A stretch of 64,000 bases of DNA from Gnetum montanum (Eukaryota; Streptophyta; Gnetopsida; Gnetales; Gnetaceae), in assembly GCA_015680685.1 (NCBI GenBank), contig MNCI01025128.1, forward strand, positions 61,468 through 125,467, written 5' to 3'. The notes beneath the pieces were generated by a model. It saw only the letters and a program-made list of their open reading frames with translations, was not told where the DNA came from and did no database searches. The position numbers and the translations under genes are program-made. This document shows, one piece after another, positions 1-11,970 of this stretch; position 1 is the stretch's first letter, and each line of letters opens with the position of its first letter.

Positions 1-66
1 ACCCGACCCGACCCCACTTTTTCTTGAGGGACACCCACGTTCAGAATCAGAATCCTCAATTCCTGG

Positions 67-198
67 TTTCCACGATTCTTTTGATGCATAGCGAGCCAGC
101 CAGCAAGGGGTTTCCACGATTCTTTTGATGCATAGCGAGCCAGCCAGCAAGGGGTTTCCACGATTCTTTTGATGCATAGCGAGCCAGCCAGCAAGGGG
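67..198. repeat. Three tandem copies of a 44-bp unit
   Basis: The unit beginning TTTCCACGATTC and ending CAGCAAGGGG occurs at 67-110, 111-154 and 155-198 with no differences that I can see. A short CCGACCC-type repeat sits at the very start of the window. Perfect identity implies recent duplication or an assembly collapse or expansion. No coding or regulatory role can be read from it. Confidence 0.95.
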
Positions 199-296
199 TT
201 TGGCTTTGACGTTCGTGTAAACAGAATCAACTGTGATTTTGCAGAGCAATTATTTAAGTGAGGAGGAGCAACAATTCTTGCCAACCACAGCACGGA

Positions 297-606
297 ATGG
301 AGTCTCAGACAGGCGTCTCCTACTCCTGCCGGGGTCGCCGTCTAGTTATGTTGGCCCATGATGGCATGGGCCATTTCCGGCCGATGCTGCATCTGGCGCA
401 GGCGCTCTCAGCGCTGAACGCCTTCGACATCACACTCTTCCCCAACTCGCCGACGCCCAGAGCACTGGTATTCAGGTGGAGCAACTGCAAATGATTGCCG
501 GCGGTGGCCATGGATTCGTTGTCAACGCTACGGCCGCCTTCGCTGCGGCTGTCAATGGCAGCCGACCCAATCCACCGTCAATGTGATGAGCTTTCCTTGG
601 TTCTAA
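297..606 (+). pseudogene. UDP-glycosyltransferase-like N-terminal fragment, broken
   Basis: An ATG at 297 opens 65 codons. The stretch LVMLAHDGMGHFRPMLHLAQ resembles the N-terminal Rossmann strand and helix of plant family-1 glycosyltransferases (hydrophobic strand, then a GH-x-x-PM-x-x-LA pattern). The frame stops at 494. A second frame continues plausible protein (IQVEQLQMIAGGGHGFVV) to a stop at 584-586, and a third gives SFPWF to 606, so at least one or two indels have occurred. Full family members are about 450-500 residues, so only a tenth remains. No sugar-donor box is visible. The GTG at 258 is in frame but the ATG is the natural start. The assignment rests on one motif and could be another GT-B-fold fragment. 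Confidence 0.45.
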
Positions 607-1959
607 ATGATGATATTTTTAAAATATTATTTTGTTCTAAAGGATTTGTTCGATTGTCCAGTTAGTCACATCGCCTTAAAGCAACAAAGAATTTACTCTT
701 CTGCTTCTGACTCGGGTTGACAGGGTTGACAGGGGGATCTGATCTTGCATCAGCAGCGCCGGCGTCCGCAAGGGCTTTTCCGCCATCGCTATTATCGTGC
801 TTTGCGATTACGCGGCAGCATCCTCACGGTTTTCTTTTTCGCTGTGTCTGTCCTAAAGCAAGTCTGGAGATTTGCATATGGAGTCCTAAGTTTTAATGAT
901 ATCGTCGTGGAGCCATCGTTTCTTTCAAGCGGCAAATTGTATTCTTGTCCTCTGTGTTCTCCTCTGCATGGGGTTTCTACGTGCAAGACAGGTAGATTTG
1001 TGCGGCTATAGCTGCAACAGCCTGGCAGATCTGCGTGGCTGTTTCAGTGCTGCGGTGAATCTGTGCCAAGGATCTACTGCTGCTACGGTTTGTGAGTTTT
1101 CTACCAACGTTGCTTAGTATAAATATGCCAATCCAGCCTAGCGCATTGAAGTTTCTCACGCCTTTACTACACTTGAAACTTTCTCTTAGTGGAACTCTTT
1201 GAGGCATCCCCGATCAAGAAGGCTCTCTCTATTTACATTTTTGTAACACGTAATGCAACTCTCATTACATGTGCTTGGAAATTTGACGAGGGACATAATG
1301 AGGGACATTGTGAGTATCCTTGATTGAATTATTTCAAACCATGACAATGTGATTAACGGAACAATTTTCATTGTGATTAATGGAACTCAGGTTTGTTGCT
1401 ACAAAGTTGATATTGCTAGTCAAAGGAAAACTCTTCATCCAAAAGGTAGATTATTTTTATCTCCCTAATTCCTATAGTTACTGTCATCAGGCTAAGCATC
1501 ATATCTTGGCATGTACCTTCTTAGCTAAGAAAAAACACTTAGTTGAGTCACAAAAAACCTATTCCCCAGATATACCAACATTCCATCCACCATTCTTTTG
1601 GGTTCAAAACCTCTTCTAAAAACATTCCAAATTCTTCTTCCTCATTTGGCCCCTCCAAGGCATAAGTGCCACTGTCAAGTTCACTCACACAGATAACCAC
1701 TATAGCACATGTCACTCTTTCAAAGTTATTTAAGTACTCAATTTTGGATGAAGAGTTTGTGAAGGGTAGCAAAAGGAAATGAGTTAAAGTTCCATCCTTT
1801 ACAACTCCACCCTCTACTTTCCAATGAACAATTCTGCTCTACCTGTCATTACAAATAACTGATTTGCCATTTTCTCACAAACAATGGAAGTTGATACTTC
1901 GATTTCCAAACCGTCTGATGATGTTTCATTCAATATGTTGTCTTCTTCTCCATGAACCT
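607..1959. other. Stretch with no recognisable gene
   Basis: The first 700 bases have a more gene-like base composition than what follows and may be flanking sequence of the glycosyltransferase fragment. A reading near 750-840 on the plus strand (GVRKGFSAIAIIVLCDYAAA) could be more of the same protein, but I cannot show this. From 1300 on the sequence is AT-rich with only short open frames on both strands. Confidence 0.4.
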
Positions 1960-3299
1960 CTTGTCTTAGAAGGTTCGAGGCCTAATTGATAGGCTTTAAT
2001 GGAAACATGCAAACAACTTTTTTTTTAGGCCAAATATTGCTTTTGACTTCATTTCCTTTCAAGAAAACGAGATTTCAACAAATCATTTATTTTTTTCAGC
2101 CCATTGGTTTCTCCTTCACTCATCAGTTCTTGCTATTTTTCATGTCAGCAGGAAAGGGGGTGTTGCCATTCTCCTCTCATCTCATCTTATTGAAAAGATA
2201 AAATCATTCAAAGCAGTCTCAATTCTGGCAATAGAGTTTCTTGGGCTACCTTCTTTTCCTCACATGGCCCTTTTGGTATTTGCTCTATTTATGCCTCTAA
2301 TGACTCTACAGAACATACTCTTCTATTGTAAGAACTAGCTAATTCTCTTCCCTTGGTATCATGGATTTTTAGAGGAGATTTTAATATGATAGAATTCCCT
2401 CATGTTAAGCTTGGGGGTGGGGTTCTTTCAACTTTCAAATTATGAATATTAAACTTGTGTTTTTTCAACTTCCAAATTATGAGTATTAGACCTGGTCAGC
2501 CTTTAAAAAAAAGTTCTACCTTTCTGATAAGGTGGATGTCTCTACTAGTGATCCCATTCATAGATTTACTTGGAGTAATCTTTGTTTTGGGTAGGCTCAC
2601 ATCTCTAGTCAGTTAGATAGGTTCTATTTTTCTACCTTTTCTTTTTGGCAAGTCTCTTTTGCTACTATGGTTCAACAACACGCAACTTTATTAGACCATC
2701 TTTCCATCACTATGTCTATTCAGATTCATGGCAGCAACCATAGACATAATTTCCATCATTTTTAGTTACACAATAACTGCTTCTCCTCTTCTTCCACCTA
2801 GCTACTTTTGTCAAACCTTTGGAATGTTGAACTTAGGCCCTTAGATTAGATGGGTTGGATTCAATGGTGGCATTGTGCTTCTTGTAGAGTACAGAACTTT
2901 GGCTATTATTATGGTAAGGAAGTCACTACTCGTGCCAGACAAGATTTAACAACATTTGCTTTACTATTGAACATTTTACTGATATATTAGCTCAAGATCC
3001 TTTTGACACTCAAGTTAATGAAGAGTTAGCTAGAGCTTAGTTAGCCTTACAAAAATGGGACATGTATAGAGCACAAAGTACCTTAACAAAAAGTAGACTC
3101 ACTTGATTAAATATTCAAGATGAACACTGTAAGGAAATTTTTAAGTATCTATAGCTCTTTTTCTTCGCATTCTTTAGACAAAATCTTTAGTGATGGTACC
3201 ATCATCATTGATCACAACAATGTCCTCTCATATCTTAAGAAGCATTTTAAAACCTTATTTGCTACTATCTCAGCATTTGAGACTGCTACCCTTAGTTAT
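1960..3299 (+). pseudogene. L1-type LINE remnant: endonuclease domain and start of the RT linker
   Basis: Read across frames, the plus strand gives the order expected of a plant L1-like ORF2. A GGVAILLSS block at ~2160 and FRGDFNMIEFP at ~2370-2400 (the conserved GDFN of AP-type endonucleases) are followed by SQLDRFYFSTF near 2610. A linker at 3120-3299 reads DGTIIIDHNNVLSYLKKHF. Many stops and frame changes show long decay. The remnant ends exactly where the LTR of element A starts (3300). A second copy of the same linker begins at 19223, so the two pieces overlap by about 100 bp and are separate LINE copies, not one copy split by an insertion. Confidence 0.8.
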
Positions 3300-4154
3300 T
3301 GATGAATTGTATTTTGCCTAGCTCCAATATCGAGTACACAATATTGGGTCCTAAGATGTGATGTTGGATATCCAATATCGTAGGCTATGTGTTGACCTAT
3401 AAATATAGCACTTGGGCACACGGTTTGGGCATAGTTTTTGTCATAACATACTAGAGCTTTTGCAGTTTCTTTTCTCTAGAGTTACAATATTTTCTAAAGT
3501 GTCCAAAGCATGAGTCATTGAGTGTACAGATATTTATTTGAGCACTATTGTACTTGAGCACGGTAGTGTGTGCAATAATAAAGATGAGCTTTCTTATCAA
3601 ACCTTGCAATACCTTGGCTAACTTAAATATTTTATTTATGCATTTTATGTTATGTGTGATTTCATTTAATACTTCCAAGTAATTAACTAAAGTAAGCTAA
3701 CTAGATTAAATAGCAGTTAATTAAACACATAAGTACAATTGCTTGGAGCATGCGCTTAATGCTTGGTAATTCTAGCAATGCTTAACATTTGGTAACCCAA
3801 CAGTGTTATATGTCTTCAAGATGTGCATGGAAAGTGGTATTGGATACTTATGTTAGGATAGTTAGTTATTAATTAGTAATTAGATTAGTTAAATTGATTT
3901 ATAAATTAAGGTTCAATTTATTGTTAATCATAGACAAATAAACTATAAAATAATAAAAATCATGTGCCTTAATTATACTTAACCATACAATTAAGCTCCA
4001 TAAGTGTAGTTGAGAAGACAACGATTGTCATGATTAGCTTTCACATCCTAGAACCAATGTACTTAGGAATGTAAGGTCTGTGGAATTCGACTAGATCACA
4101 CATGAATGCTTGTGATTCGTATGGTTGGGCATAGGGGTACCTCGTTGCTCATCA
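3300..4154 (+). mobile_element. 5' LTR of element A
   Basis: The LTR starts TGATGAATTG and ends GGGTACCTCGTTGCTCATCA, giving TGATGA...TCATCA ends. The same ends and the same 3' GGGGTACC block recur in LTRs at 26076, 34427 and 62964-63896 (minus). The upstream half carries palindromic CCAATATC/AATATTGG blocks (~3333-3380) just before a TATA box at 3398-3405. It inserted into the LINE at 1960-3299; the five bases before it are GTTAT. No matching 3' LTR of this copy can be identified. Confidence 0.85.
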
Positions 4155-4155
4155 T

Positions 4156-4173
4156 TGGCACTGTTGTTGGGGA
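4156..4173 (+). promoter_or_regulatory. Primer-binding site of element A, tRNA-Asp type
   Basis: Directly after the LTR the sequence TGGCACTGTTGTTGGGGA matches the complement of the plant tRNA-Asp 3' end (TGGCGCCGTTGCCGGGGA, from memory of the family) at 14 of 18 positions. All four differences are transitions. tRNA-Asp priming is typical of Athila-like elements. Confidence 0.75.
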
Positions 4174-4429
4174 CCTTTTGTTATTACGTGCACTATCTAA
4201 GACTTAGTGAGAAATTATTCAAGATCATTGGAACAAACCCTAAAGTCATATCATACATTAAAATAACTACAACAATTTTAAGAAGCATACTGAATTTCTT
4301 GTTTTTTAACATAAGACGTTTTCTTCTCATAGGATTGATTCTCCGCCCAAGTCTAATGAAGTAAATCAACACACGCCCCAATAATACTAAATGGTATATG
4401 CTTATTCTGATGAGTATGTACCCAATTTC

Positions 4430-6222
4430 ACCTTCCTCTTACACTAGAATGAATTGCTATGTTGGCAAGACATGGAGGGTAACATTGTATTGTTGCCCAA
4501 TCAATTCATTCCTGTGATGCTCCACCAAACTCTTATGCAATTGGGCCTCTAGGAACTTCCTTTTAAGTATGCTATGCAAGATAGTGATGCCACGAATTAT
4601 CATCCCATTGAAGCACAATGTTTAAGGGATCGACAGCTAGAACAACACTACGAATTTGTGAAGGGGAAGTGGTTCAATGATTTTCCATACTTGACATACT
4701 AAAAAGATGATGGAGAACCTTTCTATGGGGGTTTTTTATTGAATGAAACTCCTCTATTTGACTTCAATGAAAGAGGTCAAAACTAGAACCTACAGTCCAC
4801 GATCCACAATTTGGGTTCTGGCAAGAATGAATCCAATGTCAAAGGGGGATCCAAGGAGGAGAGTCATGGCAGGGATGCAAATAAGAAACTTGATTGTGAT
4901 CATGGTTGCGACCATTGAAGAGGGGGTGGCAAGCACCGTGAGGGTGCTAGTCCTCCTTCCTCTTCACTTTCATCATCATCTTTCTCTTTTAGCTTTGAAT
5001 GTAACCACAAGGGATGTGATTGTGATGGAGGTGACTGACGTCATCGAGATGATCGTAGGGACCGTTGGCCAAGTCAAGACCCAGGGCATGATCATTTTAG
5101 AGAGACTCATCACCATGAATGAAGGGGTAGTAGAGGGAATTGTAGGCACCAAAATCATGGCCTTGATGAACCTTTGCTCGCTACTCAGAGCATGTTAAAC
5201 ATTGTAAAGGTAGTGAGAATTTCTACAAGGCACACAAAGGATAGTTGGATCAAAAGGCTAGACATGAACAATATCCCTAGGTTCGAAGTCTTTAAGCTTT
5301 CCACGATGCCTGTGCCTTACAAAATATAGAACACGATTGGCATAAACTTAAGTTGTTTGCTAAGATATTGATTAAAGAAGCAGAAAGTCGGTATCAGTCC
5401 TTAGAACTAGAATCCAATTGACGGTGTAGTATAATGCTCAAACTATTCAATGACAAGTATCAGACGTACTCCTAAGTGTCCAACTTGAGGAGGTAGATAC
5501 AAGGATGGAAACAAGGGACACATAAACTTTTGGATGCCACCATGGGTTGATATTATTCCTTATTGCATAGATGTCTTGGCCATGGTTATTCTTAGCAGGA
5601 GCAACTTCACCATATCGTAGATGGGCTCTAATAAAAAATGAGGAAAACTCTTGGATTTTATGCCCAAGGGCAATTGTCAGAATTAAGAGCTCACCAGATC
5701 CAATGATTAATCGAGTAGGTAGCAAAAGAAGAAGGAGAGTTGAGAAAATGTGAGAGTGTAGAAGAACACAATTGCAATCCTTCCATTCACAAGAGAGAGG
5801 TTCAATTTTGTGACAGTGAGGAGGAATCATCACTTGATGAGGTGGTGAACCAAAAGACCTTGCCAATTCAAAAATTTACCTCTAAAATTTTGGCTAAGGT
5901 AGATTAGTTATGGGACTCTATGAATAGCAGATTTCAAGTTGTCTTGAAAATTGTAGAAGAGTCCAAAGAACAAGGTAGTAATCGTAATCGCAGGAGGCAA
6001 AAGGAAGTTGAACATGCTAATCAAAGGGGTAAGGGCAAGATTGCTGTAGTAGGGAAAGTTGTGAAAACTGAATTAGATGATGATGATGGATGTCACATTT
6101 ACCAATATAAACATCCTAAGGGATGTTGCCTCATTGTGTCACACTTACAAGAGTCTAGGGTGTATGCTCTAAATCCACGATTAGCAAAAAGGAAAATGCA
6201 CAAAATATTGTCTTATCCTTAA
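4430..6222 (+). pseudogene. gag of element A, decayed
   Basis: Gag-like blocks are recognisable only by comparison with element E (27200-28770). The shared pieces are LDMNNIPRFE near 5262, a KLKLFAKILIKEAESRYQSLELES block near 5340-5410, and DDDGCHIYQYKHPKGCC at ~6080-6130, which E has as EDDGCDICQYEYPKGYY. The first two correspond to the Ty3/gypsy gag core, where the capsid helix pattern ends in WY. The third looks like a zinc-ribbon or knuckle remnant unique to this family. Long open frames here (4743-5198, 5920-6222) are partly in shifted frames. Not functional. Confidence 0.65.
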
Positions 6223-6739
6223 GGAAATCCTAGGCAGTTCCATCAACAACAATAGTAACCATATGAGCAATATCCATAGTGGCAGCAACCACAGTCATGG
6301 GTGTTGCCATTGCTAAGGTAATAATACCCTTATAGATAACTTGATCCATATGGGTATTACGTTCAACAGTCCTTGTCTCCATGTGACTCTTCCATTCATG
6401 TTTCTCCTTTCCAACATTACTAGTATTCTCTTGAATATTATTGAACACATTCTCCACATTCAAGAAGGAATACCACCTTTTATCCTTATCCTCCTCTATT
6501 TCTTACATTTGTTTCTCCACCCACAACATAGCTATCACTTGTTCCATCTATGTAGGGCGAACCTCCAACCCTATCGCAGCAACGTAATGCTACCAGGGTC
6601 ATTAATCTACAATGGGTTCAACAAACAAGTGGTTCAGAAAATAGATCATGGAAAAGACCTTTCTTTCGATCCAATAGTCAACCTAAGCCCTCACATATCC
6701 ATGCACGATTGGCAACCCTGCTTCTCCATCTCCATTTGT

Positions 6740-7680
6740 ATCTAATTCCTTTGAATCCCCTTCAACCCAAATACTGCCCATGGTGTCCATACTGTTATGC
6801 TCACTCATACTATATTTGATTGGATCTAGGTTGGGAACCTTCTTAGGAAATTTGCTAATCCTAGGAGTCATCTTATTTATTTACAGATTGCTGGGAATGA
6901 ACCATATAAAGCTCTTCTTGATTCAAGTTTCAATGTGAACCTATTTTTTTCATGAGATGTATATTGCTTGGAACTTGCTACCTCTCAAGAAGAGTAATAT
7001 CTGATTGGAATGGGAAAACCAGTCCATTATTGTTTCATTGGGACTAATGGAAGACATTGTAACCATTGTCTATGGGTGATCTTACCTTACTGATTTCCTA
7101 ATAATCAAGGTTGAGAACTGTAAAGGGGACTTCTTAATAATCATGGGAAGGACATGGCTAAGCACTATTGATGCAAGAATGGGCATTAAAGAACTTTCCT
7201 TGAAGATATCTAAGGAAAAGGCATTTGGAAAGATCAAGAAGAAGTGAGTTCCATGCATCGCGTACAACGATATAGGGTGAAATTACGTGCAAAAACTCTA
7301 ATCCATTAAACATGCATGAATTTCTACATGTAGGCAGTGTGCACCTAAAGCAGATTTTCAAAGGTGTCTGTACACAACAACCACAAAACAAAAGGCACCT
7401 CGTGGCTGACCACTGATTCTGAAAGCAACATATTTTGCATGGAACCTATTGAGAGCCTAACATGCGCTTATGTTGCAAGCATGGATGAACTAGAGCAAGT
7501 TCATCACCAACTCTTTGATAATGCAAATGATGATACCTATTGGGGAAAGTTGGAAATTCCTAAAAATTTTAAACAAGAGTCCCTTGAGTTAAAAACTCTA
7601 CCTACCGACATGGAATATGCATTCTTGAAAAATGGAAAGTCAATAATAATCAATGCAAATCTTACTCTTAAATAGAAAGA
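6740..7680 (+). pseudogene. Aspartic protease and pre-RT linker of element A, decayed
   Basis: GNEPYKALLDSSFNVNLFFS at ~6890-6950 corresponds to the retroviral-type protease active site (expected ALLDSGASVNL, so the Gly of DSG is lost). DFLIIMGRTWLSTIDARMGI at ~7119-7180 is the C-terminal ILGRPWL-type block. The open frame 7364-7675 ends in LPTDMEYAFLKNGKSIIINA, the conserved segment between protease and RT in Athila-like elements. RT, RNase H and integrase of A are absent: homology stops within about 15 bp of the LTR of element B. Confidence 0.7.
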
Positions 7681-7691
7681 TAGAGACACAA

Positions 7692-9374
7692 TGCATGATG
7701 TTACAGCCACGAGAAATAAACAAACATTGTAATGTTTACACATTTTACACAAACGTGTTGATGAAAGCAAGAACAAAGTAAGGAAGCCTTAAGGATGATT
7801 TTTTAAATATATATTGCAAAGGTTGGTTAAGGATTATTTTTGTTAAAAAAAAGGAAAGAGAAAGGGTTTATGAATGCTAAATAAATCTAGTGTTATTTTT
7901 AATTCCCATAGGAAATTATGATTAATTCTCCTTGATATTTGTAGTCTCTTATGAGACACTTGCCAACCTTGGCATATATTTCTTAAAATTGTTGTAACTT
8001 CATATGGTGATCTCCATCATATTTGTTACCAAGGAAACACTTTTCAACCATAGCTTAAATTTATAATAACTTCCTATGGAAGTTATAATTTCTAAGGTAG
8101 TTATAAGTTCATATCCCTAGATATTTGTAATACCCTTAACTTCTCATGATTATTGTAACTACCCAAGGCCACTATAAAAAGGCTTCAAGGCTAGAATTGA
8201 AAAAAGAAACAAAGGGAGAAGATTGGNGGAGGGTTTGGTTTGGTGGGTGAAGCAACTTTAAAGAAGATAATTAAAGATTATTTGTAAGATGACTTGCTAA
8301 GGCGTCAATTCAACTACTTTGTTTCAACCTTATGAGTTCTTTTCTTTCCATTTTGTTTTAGTTGCTTAGCTAATGGTTTAGATAGTATAGTCTTTGGCAT
8401 TTAATTTTGGGATTTCTCCTAGGTTGCTTTTATAGCTCTATTTTTGTGTAATATTATACTTCTATTGAGATATGCCATAGAAGAGCTTATGTTGTTGAAA
8501 ATCCTTAAGAGTAATTTAATACTGATGTCTTAATGAAATTGCCTATTTTGAGTGTAGAGAATTTGGGAAAATATTTGGTATTTGAAGACAATTAAAGTAG
8601 TTTCATTGTTTTTAAGTGTACTGCCTTGGTATTTCAATCAAAAAATTGTCAAATCTTTTTGAAAGCTTTATTGAATGCAATCTTTGAAAACTATTAACTA
8701 GCCAAAATAGAGACTTGTACTTTGTCATTTTCTTAGTAATTTTTGGTAATATAATAGAATTATCTTTATGAAATTACTTGTTGAGCTCTGAAAGTTTGAA
8801 CAATTGGTAGTTATTGAATTAAGAATAGCTTTATTGCAAAGTGTTTCCTTGTGTTAGTTTATCTTGCTTAAATATTTGAGATTTCAAAAAAATAAGCTTT
8901 CTTTCTTTATTTTTTAAGTCCATTGAATCTTGCTCTATTTCTAGTTTTCTTATGGAACTTTCTTTCTAGGGGAAATTAGGAGTAGATTGATAGAATTGTG
9001 CTCAAACGTTTTTGAAAAATTTTATTTGTTATAAGTAACATACTATAAGGACCATATAGACTAAGTGGTTAAACAAAATAAGCATCACCAACAACTCACA
9101 GTATTTAACAAATTTAGCTGAATCTCTTTTATGATAGTCAATTACAGTTTTATACACAACCCAACCAATTCAACATTCACAATAGTAAACACATACTCGC
9201 GACTAGTTCATTTTATAACTATTGAGTTTGTTTGCAGGTATCTAAGCCTTACTGTTGCTAGAGACCAGCAAGCACCTAAACCCTGTTTGAAGAACACCTT
9301 TGATCCTATGACCCCTAAAGGTCATGAGATCCAAAGGCCACCCACGTTGGTGGTTTGGTCCCAAATGGTCGCCA
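7692..9374 (+). repeat. 5' LTR of element B
   Basis: Begins about TGCATGATGTTACAG and ends near GGTCGCCA. It aligns throughout with 17547-19222 with many substitutions and small indels, meaning an old insertion. It contains a TATA box (8173-8180) and the imperfect palindrome AACTTCCTATGGAAGTT near 8068. One N lies at 8227. No confident primer-binding site is seen just after it. Confidence 0.85.
8173..8180 (+). promoter_or_regulatory. TATA box in the 5' LTR of B
   Basis: CCACTATAAAAAGGCTTC is preserved in both LTRs (here and at 18022-18029) although much around it has diverged, placing the expected transcription start about 30 bases downstream. Confidence 0.65.
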
Positions 9375-9729
9375 ATAGTTCTTTCAGGATAGAGGCAGGG
9401 CTGAAAATTTGTCCTCTAATTTCATAAGCCTAATAGTCCTAGCATACCAACAGTTCTTTGTTGCTAGAAGGATTTAAGAAGTTAGACATTATTTTTAGTT
9501 CATGACCAAGAAGATTGATAGTTTGGAAGATTTCAAAGGTTCCAAAGAAATTCTTGATTATAAGACTGATTATTCATCAAAAGAAGAATAGAAAAATATT
9601 TTTGAGTTTAGAACAAGTAGTGGAGTAAAGACTAGAGAGATAAAGAGATTACATCTTTTATCTAGTTTATTAGTCTATAAGAGAAGACCAAAGAAGTATA
9701 AGAGTTCAACGATCAAAAAAAATTCTAAT

Positions 9730-10720
9730 AGGATGGCAAATCCTTGGCAAAGAGTTACATTGTTAGGATTTCAAAACTACAATGATATTCCTAAGGTGGT
9801 TTACAAATATTTTCCTAAGCCTTTTATTCCTTGAAAAGCTTACTTGGCTAAAGAATATATTCACATGTTTGAGTTAGTTTTAGCTTATGAGAATGTTCAA
9901 CATCAAGATGAAGCTTGTAGATTATTTGTGATAAATTTAGAGGATCAAATTTGGTATTCAAACTTGCCGAGTAATAATATTACAAGTTGAGATGATATGA
10001 AAAGTCTTTTCTTAGTCCAATTTGGCAATCAATTAGATCAACAACAATTATGCTATAGGCTAGTACAAGCTAAGCAAAGAGTCAATTAGAGATTTCAATA
10101 TTAAGTTTCAACGAATTCATGGGCTCTTTCAAATATAATATAGACCATCACATGAAGTGCTTAGAGATTCTTATCTTAAGGTTATGAATCCTAATATTTC
10201 AATTTTGTTTAGGGGAACTCCAAACTTGATAACATTGAATGACTACTTTAGTGAAGCTATACAAATAGAAAAACAATTGAACTTAAATCATGAAGAGATT
10301 ATCACAATTCAAAAAAGAGAAGAGAAAATGATGATTCCTATGCAATATTTTGCTCAACTTAAAGCATTATCGAGGCTGTCTCGTGTTAAAACAGAGCAAG
10401 AGTTAGAAAGCAGAGAATCTAAAAAAGTAGAATTAATGAGAGACTTGTTCAACAAAGTGGTGAAATTAGAGAAAGCTTTTGCAAAGGTTAAAATCAAGGA
10501 GAAAAAGAAAAATAAAAAGTATAAACATCAAGATAATAAGTTAGTAGAAGATGGGGATGAAAATGATGTTATTATGTCTAACTTCCTTGATATTGAATTA
10601 GATAATTAGTTATCTAGTGTTCATTACACAAGTAAATCTTCTAGTAATAGATCTAGTGATACTTCTTCCTTATCAAGTTCAAAAAGAAGATATATCATTA
10701 GATGAAGAGTGTAATAACAA
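9730..10720 (+). pseudogene. gag of element B
   Basis: Plus-strand reading from MANPWQRVTLLGF through DDMKSLFLVQFGNQ (~9990-10030) and RLVQAKQRVN, then an open frame 10157-10609 with LRDSYLKVMNPNISILFRGT. This is the capsid-type gag pattern of Ty3/gypsy elements. The C-terminal half is lysine- and glutamate-rich with heptad-like spacing (~10430-10540). No CCHC zinc knuckle is seen. Stops break it at several sites before 10157. Confidence 0.7.
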
Positions 10721-11049
10721 TTAGGAAAATGGGTATAATCTAATATCAAAAGAAAGATTAACTACTTCTAGGCCTCCAAACATTATTTCCAATCCATCTA
10801 CTAAGAGGAAGGTTTTTGAACCAAGTAGAAGAGAGAAGAATAAAAGTAAAGAAGATTAAGTAGAGTAGATTACTCAAAATAAAATTCTTAATAAATGGAT
10901 GAAGAAACCAAGTATTTAATTACTATAGATTAGAGATCAGTAAAGAAAATATTTAGAGTTCATTAAAGGTAAAAAGAGAGTTGGAGAATCAGAGTTAAGT
11001 ATGTATCTAATGTTGATAAGATAGAAAAAGCTAGCTATGATTGTACTCC

Positions 11050-11383
11050 TGATAAAGAAGCTCCTCCTTTTCTATTGACAATGAAGTTAAAAGATAAGTA
11101 TCTTCACAATTGTTTGGTTGACTCTAGAGCTACATCTACTATTATGCCATTGTCTATATGCAAAAAACTTGGTTTGATTGCTATAAAATCAAATAAAAAG
11201 ATTATTCAAGTGGAAAAAAGTAGAGTAAAAATTGTGGGTCAACTACCTAATGTTCTATTAGAAATCGCTTTTGAACCTTGTATTAAAAGTAGAGTAACTA
11301 TCCAAGTGGTAGATATACTAGATTCACATAGTCTCTTGTTGAGTAGAAGTTGGATAAGAATTTCTCAGGTTACATATCAATAG
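11050..11383 (+). pseudogene. Aspartic protease of element B
   Basis: Open frame of 102 residues. CLVDSRATSTIMPLSICKKL aligns with the retropepsin active site, where the usual D-S/T-G triad reads DSR, so the catalytic Gly is replaced. HSLLLSRSW near the end matches the usual LLLGRSW, again with Gly lost. Both changes are single-base G-to-A or G-to-C type steps. The enzyme would be inactive. Confidence 0.75.
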
Positions 11384-11574
11384 ATTATTTCCATATGTGA
11401 CTACCTTGGAAAGAAGAGCCAAATCAAATATACATTTATAGTGAACCTTTAATGAATGAAAATATTACTTCAAATGGAAAGAACAAAGTTATCAAAATAA
11501 GAGCTTTTGAAACCAAGATTTGTACAGTTCAAGAAGTTAATAACTTGGATAAAGAAAAATCTCAAGATGAGAGC

Positions 11575-11970
11575 AAATGAAAGCTATACCTTGATGGTTC
11601 TTGTAACTCTAAGGGTGCAAGAGTTGGAATAGTTCTAGTAAAAGATGACTTCCCAAAAATATTCAAGGCAGTTCATCTATCTTTCCCTTATACTAATAAG
11701 AAGGCCAAATATGAAGCTTTGTGGATTAGAATTAAGACAACATTGGAAAAAGGAATTAAGAAAATCATCATAAAGGGAGACTCACTATTAGATTCTGAAC
11801 AGCTTAAAGGTAATTGTGTGGTAAAAAGATCATTCTTGCAACCTTATAAATAGCTTGTCTATGAAAAGTTGGATCAATTTCATTGCTACAAAATAGAACA
11901 AATAGGTAGATAGGATAATTACATAGCCGATGATTTAGCAAAGGTAGCTTTAACATTAGATGTTAAAAAG
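11575..11970 (+). pseudogene. Archaeal-type RNase H-like domain located upstream of RT (element B)
   Basis: The reading frame KLYLDGSCNSKGARVGIVLV at ~11580, then NKKAKYEALWIRIKTTLEKG at ~11698, IIIKGDSLLDSEQLKGN at ~11770 and NYIADDLAKVAL at ~11920 has the block order of the RVT_3-type (archaeal-like, aRNH) RNase H of plant retroelements. The first, third and fourth acidic positions are present; the second (AE-Y in the Tat element at 43.6 kb) reads AKY, so the Glu has become Lys. A conventional RNase H follows RT at 13.3-13.7 kb, so this is an additional domain. In known Tat elements the extra RNase H lies between the first RNase H and integrase; here it lies between protease and RT. Confidence 0.7.

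Noticed and set aside
67-198. Direct repeats as a CRISPR array
   Set aside because: The units are contiguous without spacers and the DNA is plant nuclear.
4125-5198. Open frames 4125-4364 and 4743-5198 (plus) as genes
   Set aside because: They overlap the decayed gag of element A, which is read partly in other frames; no conserved motif of their own.
8060-8090. AACTTCCTATGGAAGTT in the LTR of B as a heat-shock element
   Set aside because: The TTC and GAA half-sites are five bases apart instead of two, so the pattern does not fit.
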